NCBI RefSeq assembly: GCF_001949145.1
Contig: NW_019091631.1
Span: 261,267 to 325,266, forward strand
DNA: 64,000 bases
Reading direction: 5' to 3'
From: Acanthaster planci
Taxonomy: Eukaryota; Echinodermata; Asteroidea; Valvatida; Acanthasteridae
A program made the position numbers and the translations under genes. The notes below the pieces were generated by a model. The model worked only from the letters and a program-made list of their open reading frames with translations. It was not told the origin of the DNA and searched no databases. Shown piece by piece: positions 12,301 through 24,300 of the stretch (position 1 is the stretch's first letter; each line of letters begins with the position of its first letter).

Positions 12301-15300
12301 TTCTTCTGACTTATATGCAACAAATACTGGACTTGCCACCCAGGAGATCTGACAAATAAACGCTTGGTGGTATTGGGTCAAGAATTGAAGGGCTTGAGGT
12401 AAAGCCTACACAAACCTCAGTGGGAGGGTCACAGTCTTTTCCGTTTTTATATCTTGAGCTGGCCATAGTTTTTGTTACAAAACTGACTAGACATGGCTGT
12501 GTCTAGTTACCAGCTGACATGATGAATGGTCCTCTTATTACTTCAGGGTTGTGAGCTTATTATACTAGCTATAAATTTACTGTGTATGGTTTAATTCAAG
12601 GTTTATGGGTTATTTTGGGGCACATGGGCATCAAGGGGGTGGGCAATGGGCATCCCCACTAAAAAAGAAAACTTGATAAGGAAAAAAAAGAAGAAAAACT
12701 AAAGAAAAGCGACAGAAGAAAAAATGTAAAAGATATAAATCACCAATTTGCTTTGAACAAATTACATGTAACCTCCTCCCACTGTTAATGGTTTATCATT
12801 TTGTAGCCGATGAGTGCTCTAACCCCCTCTAGAAAAACTGATTTGCCCGCCCTATACCTTTTCCCCCAAAACACTGGTGAGTTCACACTAGCAGCAGTAT
12901 ATTCAAACTATTTGGTCTACATATTGAATCATATGCAAAGCTGTGTTGTATACACACGTATAAGGAAGAGCTTTCATCGGTTGAGATTTTGCTGTTTGAT
13001 CAGGAATGTGGAACAACAAATTATGGACCACCAAAAGTAAAGATCCGCAGATGCATACTGCCATGAATTTATATGGTCAGTGATAAAGTGTTTTCTGCCT
13101 AAAGTATTCTCAACCTCTTCAGTAACCCAAGGAAAAAGACAAAACATGGATGAAAAAAATGGAAAAAAAAAACCCACTAAATTAGAAATCAGAGTTAGGA
13201 GTTGTGGAACAAAACAAAGCTATGTAAAGATCAGATAGCCAAAAAGTAGTGGTAGTTTGATTGAGGCTGCTTAGAGCATGTAACCCATACACAAAACCTG
13301 CTAAATGCCCTTTTGCCTGAGGACACTGCTGCACAGTAGCTGGCTTGGGTGTTGTGGTCAGGCAATTATTAATTGACCCCTCATTGCTGCAGGTGCTATA
13401 CTGGAAGTGACCAAGGCTACAAGAGCTTGCCCGCTTTAAAGGGACCCGAGTGCTTGTCTAGAAAGCAGGGGAACAAATCCTGAAATTGGGCAGTGTGAGG
13501 AACACACTGGCAAAATTGTTAATTTCCTCCATGGATTTATGGTTGCTTTTGAAGTGGAGGGGATTTTCATGTGCAAGCTTTGTACGTGTACATGTAAATC
13601 TGGTCAACCTGGGATGAGGATTTTATCCCCAGCAAAGGTTTTCAAGAATGTTGAGAAAATTTGCGAGAAAAAGGTTTGGAAATCTGGCCAAGATACAGAG
13701 GATTACATGTACATCACATTGGTAAAGTGATTGTGTCATAGGTCCGTGGATTTCACTTAGTCCAGGGTAATAACTGAGGCAGTTGCGCTGGGTGAAGTCT
13801 GAACTGCGCATTGACTTATGTTGTATGAACAGTGTATTGCTCTTTATGGTAGATCTCTGATCCATTTTCAATTCTCATTGTACATGTAGTAAGCTGTTCA
13901 TTTCTAAAGTCTCCCCCCCCACCCAAAAAAATATGTCCATAGGAATTCGCCGATTGTTGTCTAGCCTGCAGTTTGGTTCAATCTTGAGAAGAGTCTGTGA
14001 ATTGTTGGGGTGGACTGAATGTTGATGGAGGGAACCTGAATGGTGTCGTCTGGCATTGGCCTAGTCACTTCTGCATGAATTACAGCATTATGTGGGTGAA
14101 ACATAATGCAATAAAAAAGGCGGACAGCACAGCACAAACCACACCAGGCCTTGTTAAAGTCTTGTGGTGTGTTGTGGGTTGAACTGTTGGGAATAACATT
14201 GTGCGGTTTCTCTTTAACCATTGAAAAAATCCCTGGAGCTTGAGTTGCAGTCGCTGGATGTTGATTCATGAATGTACATGTAGATGTGGAGTTCCTTTGA
14301 TTAGTGGGTCTAGGGGAGACCTATCAAGGCTATCTGGTGCAGGAATTCCTTAGCCGTGCATGAAAACCCCCCTACCCTTATCTGACTTGCATTGGGTTTA
14401 TCAAGCCCTACCCAGTGTGGAGTCCACATGGAAAAACATTACATGAAGAACCAGTTCTTTCATGATCCTAAAGGACTGTAGATAGTGTGGCGTAGTCCAC
14501 CCCAACCTCTTGACATTCTGTTGTCTTTTGAATTTTTATTAGGATTTGATAGACTTAACTGCCCTTTAGAATGGTCTTCCAGAGAGAAATACTTGTCTCC
14601 AAATTCTGCTGAGTGGTGTAATCCTAAGTGTTTATTTGTTAAAATTCTGGTTTACTATGTTTGGCACGTAAACGAGTCTTCATATGCAATGAAGTGAACC
14701 CAAGATTAGACCTGCCGCCCATAATAGACACTGTGTTCCTGTGAGTCAGCTCCCCACACAAAAGCTCAGAGCCTGCACGGGCATGGGCATCGAGTCACCC
14801 TGGGAACAAAAGCTTAATTGAGTTGAACATTACCGGACCACCGCCGCCATATGGCTGCGTCTAGACGAGACATTTTGTCAACTCTGACATTCATGATGAC
14901 TTTTCTGGTGATACGTACGCTGCTCATCTCGGCAGGATCATGCTTTCCCAATTGAAAACAGTTGTGTGTTGAAATTATTCTTGTATCTCATTCTCAGATA
15001 GGGAGAGATTATAAAAGATTTTCTGCATGATGTAATGTGATTTAGAAAATGTGCACAGATGTAGTAAGTGGCAGTTAGTGTCTATAATGATTTTTGTAAT
15101 GTGGAAATGATACTTCTTGAGTTACATGGTGCTATATGCTGCAATGCTGCATATTCATAAGTATACATGTAGTACCTCCTGTTTGAATAAATTTGAATAT
15201 TTTATTTCATATTATAGATAGGACCAAAAGGAGAAGATGTTGTAATATAGATGAGACACATTTAATGTTCCTTCTCCTATTAACTTATTTGATGTAAATA

Positions 15301-18300
15301 GAAGTATATTTGTTTAGTGTACTTTCAACATTTTGCTTCTCGTGATGTATTTTCTATGATTGTACACTGAATCGGGTGCAGCACTGGCATGCATTAGTTC
15401 AGGTTCGCACAGAGTTCAATCCAAAGTGCACCTTGAACAAAATTGATCAAGATTGGACTAGTCCACTTCAAGGTCCCTGGAACACCCCTCTGTGTCTTAT
15501 GAATGGATCAGCCTCTGTGCTGCTGCAGGAACACTGCTGATTGGCCAGCCAGTCAGAGGCTGTTCCAGTCAGTGCTACCCATCCTTTCATGTGTGGTTCT
15601 CCCTGCATTGGGGGGAACCACACTGCATAATTTTTTAAAATTTAAAACAGATGACCTTTGAACTATGCAAATAGTTATTTAGATCAGATTACTTGGTAAT
15701 TAATCATTGGTCAGGTACTCTTTGGTCCCTCCCCTTCCCAGTGATATCCAGCCAATAGAAATTGCTCTGTATACACTCCAACTTGTATCACCCAAATCCC
15801 CAGAACCCAGTACTTTATGTGCTTGTATAACTGAATCAATCCCACTAGATCTAAATATTTTTTTGTTTTATTTATGAATTAATTGGATTAAGTTTGTGGA
15901 TTAACTAGTCAAGCAGAACCCCCTGCGTGATTCAGTTGGACTTTATGTTTCTTAGTGTGTGGATGGTTTAAGCATAGAAACAATGAGGAAGTAGCCTGTG
16001 TGCATGCCACACTTTGTAAAATGCACTCAGTCTCTGACTGGATTCATACTGTATACCAGGAGTCAACTTACCACTGCATGCATGCTTTTCCCTCGGCCGT
16101 GAATGGTGCTACGCTCTGTTTCATATTCCTGCATTCCATGGACTAGAATTTGAGATTTGGCTAGATTTGGGTCAGATATGCACAACTCACGTCCAGGTAA
16201 GGGAAATTGATTGACTAAAGTGTCCATTTCATTTCTGTTTAATAGTGGAAATCTCTTTTCACTGGTGGTGACCGGATCCAACTAGGAGTCTGCCTGAAGA
16301 GTTGGAAAGGCCTGGCAGAGTGAATTTATATTTTTGTAGAGTCCAAAGAGAAAAGGCTAAGAAGTGAGATTTAGGTCAGACCTAAGCACTGGCTGGGAAG
16401 TAGGTCAGAGTAGTCATATTTGTTATTTGTCAATCCTGTATAATGTGGTCAAAAGTGGACTTTTATTCCCTGGTTTGGTAGAAAAGAACCAAACAAAAAA
16501 ACCTGGCAGGTTGGAAATTGGCTCTGTATAGAGAAACATTTTCAACCTTGTGCCAGTCCACTTTTGTGTAGGGAGATTGACAATTTGTCAGGCAAATGAC
16601 GTGTGAAATCACTGGTCCATCAGTTCTGGCTCCTAGAGAGTTTTTCAGCTGTAATATCAGTCTCCTTGCAGTCCCCCTCCATGTCATGCTTTTTGAATGG
16701 GACACGTCTGAGAAGTTGGATTGAGATTTGTATGTCTACGTTCAAAGTGAAATGTCCGTGTGAAGAATCAATGTGACGCAATTAAAATTCATCAACAAAT
16801 CTGTCGGTGACAAAAGCCGTCAGAATAGGCTGCAGAATTTGATGAATTTGAGGTGAACAGCACTGTAAAGGGCAATCATTGTTCCATGAGTGAGACCCAC
16901 GTTTTTATGGAGCAACTGATTTTGTAGTTTCAGCATATTACTAGGCACTGTAATGCATGTTGACAAATTTCCTGGCTCATTAAAGAGGTATACACAAGGA
17001 ACACTTTGTTACCATTCACAGTTTCTGTCAGTACAAGGATGTACTGGAGAATAAAGGCTTAACTTTGGCCCTATTTGTTTTATCCCTTTTCTTATTATTT
17101 CTCCTTGCTGGCAGATTCACACAAGTGATAAAGCTAAAGTTAACATGATTTGTGCTCATGCTGATGTCTGATGACGTCTGATGCTGACGGGATGAATATG
17201 ATGAGTTTCTATTTCAAGCAGTTAAATTTCTTCAGGGCAGTTTCAGTGTGGATGTTTACATAAAGCTATGAATTGTGATTCATACACTGCGCTCTGCTGC
17301 AGAGATCTTGGGATTACATTGTTGATGTACATCTTGCATTGGCTGTCTGGTCCATGTCTGTCAGATTTTCCTGTGTAGCTTGTTTGTGTGCTAGTGTTGA
17401 TCTTTTAGGAGAGACACTCTACGGTTCAGTGCAGATTTCTGTACGGTTCAGTGCAGATTTCTCCACTCTTGTTTCATGTATGTACCAAGCAGCTTCCTTC
17501 AGCTGTGTCTGTCTTCAGAGGACAAGAGCCCTAGATTCCAGCAGACCTACCGGCCTGGGGTTTTTTTGTCACCAGACCTGGCGCGAAAAGGTCAACAGGA
17601 CGGAGGGGAACACTTGGGGGAGAGGCGTGCTCTTTCTCTCACCCTCTCAGATGGGATGACCGACCAAGAGGTTTGTGGGCCGGCAATCCATGCGGATTGA
17701 ATTGTAACCCGGTCCCGGTCTCAAGCTGGGAAGTTTATTGCGCTGCCTCTCTGTCTCCTGCCGCTGCCCCGGCAGAAACTGTGCACCGTCTTGCTGTGTG
17801 CCGCCACAGCCCTTTCATGTGGGGAACACATGTGTGTGGGAAATTTTCCATGAAGAAATATTCAGAGAGGAAGGGAAGGGAAAAAAAGACGTTGAATCAA
17901 TAGAGCCTTTGTCATCAGGTGGCGGGGTGGCAGTTTCAAGTTAAACTTTTTATATTGGAAATAAAATTGGACAGTAGTTTTGCTTTGCTATTGCAGCTGA
18001 TTCATTGTTTTCTCAGAAACCGAATGCCTTTGCAGATTTCTGTGGCTTGTTTGAAAAAGTGAATTTTGTAAGTGACCAGTTTAGTCAAACCTACAATTTA
18101 CAATTTACAATTTGTTGCTTTCTGAAGTCTGTTAGCAGTACCTCATTATTAAAGCTTCTAATTTGTTGTCTTTGTTTTCAAATTGTAACTCATTTCCTAC
18201 TTTTGTCCACTTCAAATTCAAAGTCAGTAGAAAGACTCTACTGCCCATCATTAATTGAATCAAGCATCACCGATATGATTTACGACCAATGTGTAAGAAC

Positions 18301-21300
18301 AATTGGGAATTTTCTTATTGGGCTACACCCATCCAAGCACTTTTGAAATGACCTTTACCTTAGGCAATAAATCATTTTTTTCAAGGGCTGTATTTGTGCT
18401 CTGTGTACTCTCTGGATGGCTCTGAAGAGATAGAACATGACTTGTAACACCTGATCAAGTACAGCCTTTCTGCAACCAGGCCCATCCTCTGGGAGCTTGT
18501 TGTGGTTTTTGCCTCAAGCAATTCCTAGGTCCATAGAGAGTTCTATCTTTTTTTTCTGAAAGCCCACTCCAACCACAGTTCACACTTAAACTTAAAGGTG
18601 TCTTTTAAGTTCTAGAGCTTTTGGTGGAGTGTGACTAGTGTTTGTTGGGACAGCTGATGAGAGCTGAAGTACAGGTGATTCCTAGAGCTGCCCTTGGTGT
18701 ATTGCCTCCAGGTTAAAGGGGTTAAAGGGGTAGAAGGGATTTCATCTGTGGTGAAGATTCAGCATTCAGTAAGGGTTCCTGTTTATTTCTTGCCCTGCTT
18801 ATTGTACAGAGACAGGTCTTCTGTGTGGAAGAACAAAAAAGGACTTCTTAAGGAGCTGACTCTTTGAAAGGGTTAGAAATTCTGGAAAATGTTGTAGAAG
18901 ATATCCTATTAGTTTAGATACTGTATGCTATACAATATTGAAAAAAGGGCAAAGTGTTAGTCACAAGGTTAGGGTTAATATTTCTTCTAAAATTCAGTAA
19001 GGGAGGGAGGGAATACCCTGTCAACCTTTTGACAGTATTTCTGTATTGCTTGGGCCAAGCAGGATTAAAGACCACATGTGTACAATGATTTATGGTTCTA
19101 TCTTCTCTTCTCATCTTAAAAAGATAAAACATAGGCTACCAGCATGGGGCTTGAAAGCTGTGTTGATAGAGCATTGATCAGACAGGTAGCAGGTTCACTT
19201 TTTGCACCTGTCAATTTCTGCATGGAGCTCCATGATTTCTGTGATCAGTCTTCTTGTTCAGCTGGAACAGTGCAGTGCCTGCCTCTGCTGCCCACCCCCC
19301 CTCCTCTCTCCTCACCTCAACAAGGGAGCTTGGACCTCCTTGAATGATTGTTTATTGCAGGAGTGGATCAAGTCCTGTTTGACCTTCTTCAACTTTCCAG
19401 GACCTCTTCCCCTCTCAAGTTGTGTTTGTTTAGCTAAGGGATGTTTGGTGTCTGGAGTGCTTTGGGGTTTGACAACAAGGACCTCTTAAACTTTTCAAGA
19501 AGTCTTCCAGGCTGTTAATAGCTACAAAAGTTATAAGTGAGGGTCACGGTGATGTGGGTATTGTAGGTTCAAAGGGAGTACATTTTACAATTTACAATGT
19601 CCCTTCACAAAGTTTGAAAGCCATTTGCTCTAACTCTGAACTTTTTGGTTAAACGTTTCAGAAAAAAATTGAACACATTTTCAAGTAGCATGTGTACAGA
19701 ATGACCACCTAGTGGATTCTTTTTAGTCTTAGTTCTAGTCTAATCTTAAAACAAGTCACTGTTTCAGACAAGTCTGGCCTAGGGCAAAAAGCAGGAATTG
19801 GAACCATTAAGGTGTTAATTTGGTCTGATAGTTTGTGACATGTTGGCCCCTCTGGTTCCCCCTTCCCCCTTCCTCCACAGAGGTCGGAGGTCGCCCGGAT
19901 GCCCATACCACCCAGGAGAATTCCAAGGAAATTTGAGTGTTTCTGGGGGTTAGGTGTGGGAGATAATAATATTTGTCAGTATGTCTGGGGGAAAAAAGGG
20001 GCAAAGAGACACTTCAGAAGGCCCCCATCATTCCCCTTGGGGCTATGAAGTTCCGCCAAAGACTAGGGAGTTCATCTCCACCACTTAGCTGGTTACAGCC
20101 TACATTGTGTTGATCTTGTAATAGTTCTTTTTCGATCTGAAAAAGCTCTGATCAATTTTCCCATCTCATCGCAAAGAGTTACAGCCAGTGATGTAAACAC
20201 GTTTAATTGACCGGGAAAATGATGTTGAAATTTCCCCCCCCCTCCCAAAATGCCCTTTGAATTTTTTTTCTGTAGAAAAAGGCTAAAATTTGAGTGCAAG
20301 GAGCAGATCCTTCAACCAGTTTATTTTTGGTTCTTTTCAGAACCGCAAATACTCACAAAAGAGATACGTCCATGGTGCTACTGCAAACCTACTTTCTATC
20401 AGTTTTTTTGTGATTGATGGGATCAAAACTTCTAGTTAGTACCCAATTTCATAGCCATTTTCAGCATCTGTCCCCCCATTCAAATTGCAAACGTGGTGAG
20501 AAATTTATGATTGCCACACAGTCTGCCAACCATTCCAGCGAACAGATGTTAGACCTGCACATACATGTACATACCAAGAGCTGAAAGGAATCTACAGGAG
20601 ACGAGGGAGAGAAAAAAAATGCCTTGGATAGTTTATCTCGTAAATGCCATCCGTCATCGCCGTGGTGACCTGTAATATTCAACCCCTGGGGATGGATTAC
20701 CTTGACCTACTATGTGTGATTCAGACAGAATTGGATGGAAATCAAATTTTAAATATTCCCTCTCCGCATTTGCTCCCAAGAGTATTAAACAGTGTTAAAG
20801 TGACTGTGCTGCTTGAATCGCCAGTTGGGTGTAAAATGGGTTGGAGGGTGCTTCAGCATGTGTACGCAGATTCAGGTCGCTAAATTGGTACTGAGTGGCG
20901 TTCAGCATTTGTGAAATCTTCATCAAGGATAAAGGAAGGCATTTCATTATTTATCAAAACACTACTCTTGAATGATGTGAAGCATAGGGGCGTTCTATGT
21001 TCCACATGTATCTGCTGGGTTGTACACATGCTCAACTTGAGATGTGGCTTTGGCGTCAACCTTTATACTGGCCCTCATTTACTAATTTTGGGGCCTATTT
21101 TACCTTTATATTAGGTACATTAAAAGTATCTATGTTATTGTCATTATTACAACCAAATTTCAATTCACTAATGCACTACTAATATCTCAAAACTCAGAAA
21201 TGAAAATCAGTGTTACAAATATCTTCATTGCACAAGTATCATAATTTCTTAGCTCCAGGGATAGTGATAAGTATGGGCCTGTAACTTGCTATATGTAGGC

Positions 21301-24300
21301 CCACTTGTCAATATGTCTACCAGGTGGCTGGCTCCAGGGAGGGTTATATGTTTACTGTGTTGTGACAAACTAGTGTGGTGAGGGATACAAGACAAGAAGG
21401 TCACATACAAACCCCCAACAAGACTTCTTTATCATTGCCCTTTCTGTCAAAGGCTGCCTGTGGGATATGCACCTAATCTCAGTGACATGATGGCACAGTT
21501 GGTCCTGGAATTCTAGAATTTGTGGGTTTAAGTCTTCCGTGTGAAATTTGCTCATAGCTGAAATTTTTGGTCTGAATATTTTCTGGGAAGAGTTTGAAGC
21601 TTATCAAGAATTATAGATGTCATACCAGTGTGATGAATTAGTTCTGTGAAATAACACTGAGCATATTGCTGATGTAACCCCTGTGAAGAAAAGCCACAAG
21701 AATGTCCCCCCCCCCACACGCACACACAAACAGAGAAACCCAAACCTCTTTCATTTAAATGAGTTTTCATGGAACAACCAAAAAGGTCCGTTGATGACAA
21801 AACCAATCTTTTAACTTTCAACTTTCTTTTTTTCCCTTCTCTCGGACGTATTATACCACACAAGCCTCCCGTTGTGCGCCAGTTAACTTCTACACTTTAA
21901 GCCGCCAAATGTCAACCACTCCCAGTCCTAACCCTAAATATCACCCACTGGCATTGCCACACGGGAAGACATTCAAGAAATGTGCCAGTCCAGCCGTAAA
22001 GGCTGGCACAGCTGCCCTGCGGTGTCTGTTGGTTGGGTCGCACCCAAAATCTTGAATCAGATGTTTGTCCTCCTGCAAGGCAAGGAACACTGATTTATGT
22101 GACAGGCTGGTAACTGGATCCCGTCATTACCAACTTGTAGTTTACTTTTGGGGGTTGGACCTGAACTTGGCACTGTGCCATTTTGAACCTTGCGATTATA
22201 TGCAAGATAATCTCAATATGGGCGGCCATCATGCATGATATTTTCATTTCTAATGGACTGTCGATCAGCAGGACAAATTGTTACTATTTTGGAAAATTGT
22301 TCCTTTATATCTTTGCATGTATTCCCCCCCCGCAAAAACTCCTGAAATAAAAAATAAAATAGTTAAAACTATGTAATAGATGTGGTTGAGCAAACTATAT
22401 TTTTTCTGAGGAACACTCAAATTTCATTACAGTAATTCATCTGAAAGCAAAACAGAACTTCTCTTCTTAAATGTATAGCTTATTAAAGAAGGTTTTCTCT
22501 ACTTACTGACTTTTTTTTAGCTTTACTTTGTCATCAGTGCCGAAAGATGGAGAAAGATGAATTTCTGTTACATGTACATGATAAGAGTAGTCGTGTTGTC
22601 TGTATTGATGATTTTGTAGTGATGTATAGTGTATGCTCGCTAGCTAGCACCTTCACACCTTTCAGAAGAGTGACACTGGTGTTGTGGTACTTTCCTGACC
22701 TCCACCCTTGTGGCCCAGGGTTCCAATCCCACCCAGGCTAGAATTTGCAATGTGGCCCATAATACCTGGATTTGTCTGCCACTTTTGCATCTATCTTCAC
22801 TGCCTTCCTTCTACAGCATCCTTCAAGCTTGCCGTGGGCTCTTTAAGGAATCCTTGCTTTCATTACCAGAAATAAATAAGAAGAGCAATATTCTGTGTGT
22901 TTATCTTTCATACAGTGTTCAGTGACCTGTGGCACCGGTATCCAGCAGAGAACGGTAACCTGCCAAGATGAAGCAGGAACTCTTATGGAAGACGAGGAGT
23001 GTGAGAAGGAAGGGGTGGAGAAACCTGCCACCCAGAGGGACTGCCAGGAGGAAGAGTGTCCCAGCTTGGTCTGGAGGGTCAGTGAATGGAGCGACTGCTC
23101 GGTGACTTGTGGTGTCNNNNNNNNNNNNNNNNNNNNNNNNNNNNNNNNNNNNNNNNNNNNNNNNNNNNNNNNNNNNNNNNNNNNNNNNNNNNNNNNNNNN
23201 NNNNNNNNNNNNNNNNNNNNNNNNNNNNNNNNNNNNNNNNNNNNNNNNNNNNNNNNNNNNNNNNNNNNNNNNNNNNNNNNNNNNNNNNNNNNNNNNNNNN
23301 NNNNNNNNNNNNNNNNNNNNNNNNNNNNNNNNNNNNNNNNNNNNNNNNNNNNNNNNNNNNNNNNNNNNNNNNNNNNNNNNNNNNNNNNNNNNNNNNNNNN
23401 NNNNNNNNNNNNNNNNNNNNNNNNNNNNNNNNNNNNNNNNNNNNNNNNNNNNNNNNNNNNNNNNNNNNNNNNNNNNNNNNNNNNNNNNNNNNNNNNNNNN
23501 NNNNNNNNNNNNNNNNNNNNNNNNNNNNNNNNNNNNNNNNNNNNNNNNNNNNNNNNNNNNNNNNNNNNNNNNNNNNNNNNNNNNNNNNNNNNNNNNNNNN
23601 NNNNNNNNNNNNNNNNNNNNNNNNNNNNNNNNNNNNNNNNNNNNNNNNNNNNNNNNNNNNNNNNNNNNNNNNNNNNNNNNNNNNNNNNNNNNNNNNNNNN
23701 NNNNNNNNNNNNNNNNNNNNNNNNNNNNNNNNNNNNNNNNNNNNNNNNNNNNNNNNNNNNNNNNNNNNNNNNNNNNNNNNNNNNNNNNNNNNNNNNNNGA
23801 CCAAGCCAGAGACACTGAGCGAATGCCAGCAAATGGAGTGCACCCAACCAACATGGAGGGTCAGTGAGTGGAGTGACTGCTCGGTGACTTGTGGTGTCGG
23901 GTCAAGACAGAGGACAGTCACCTGTGAAGACGATACTGGAGATGAGATGCAGGATGAAGAGTGTTGGAGGGAGGAATCAAAACCAGACTCACAGAGAGAG
24001 TGCCAACTGACAGAGTGTATAAGACCTAAATGGACAGTAGGAGATTGGAGTGATTGTTCGGTCACCTGTGGTGTTGGTTACAGAGAGCGAAGAGTGAGCT
24101 GCATCGAATTGGAAAATGAGAAGGAGGACAAAGAGTGTGAGGCAAGTGGGATTACCAAGCCAATATCTCAGACAGATTGCCAGCAGGTCCAGTGTCCAAC
24201 CTCAAGACTGAGATGGACCGTTGGAGATTGGACCAAGTGCTCAGTAACATGTGGCATCGGCACCCGAGAAAGAATGGTTACCTGTGAAGACGCAATGGGA

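Larger units (their letters stand above)
7973..22915. other. 15 kb ADAMTS intron
   Basis: I looked for further C-S-x-T-C-G exons with flanking splice sites and saw none. The intron holds simple and decayed sequence, a 22 bp tandem duplication at about 17,420-17,462, a short hairpin at 15,591-15,623, A-rich low-complexity DNA around 12,660-12,730, and a signal-peptide-like small ORF at 14,851-14,955. Weak tRNA-like A/B box pairs near 21,490-21,540 and 22,680-22,740 may be old SINE pieces. The open frames of 60-110 codons here have no recognisable similarity. Confidence 0.7.

Noticed and set aside
13961-14269. 102-codon minus-strand ORF in the large intron
   Set aside because: No domain or splice support. 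It looks like chance or repeat-derived sequence.
22843-24065. Long open frames on both strands filled with X across the TSR-array gap
   Set aside because: They are open only because N bases contain no stops. The minus-strand ones are antisense shadows of the TSR exon.
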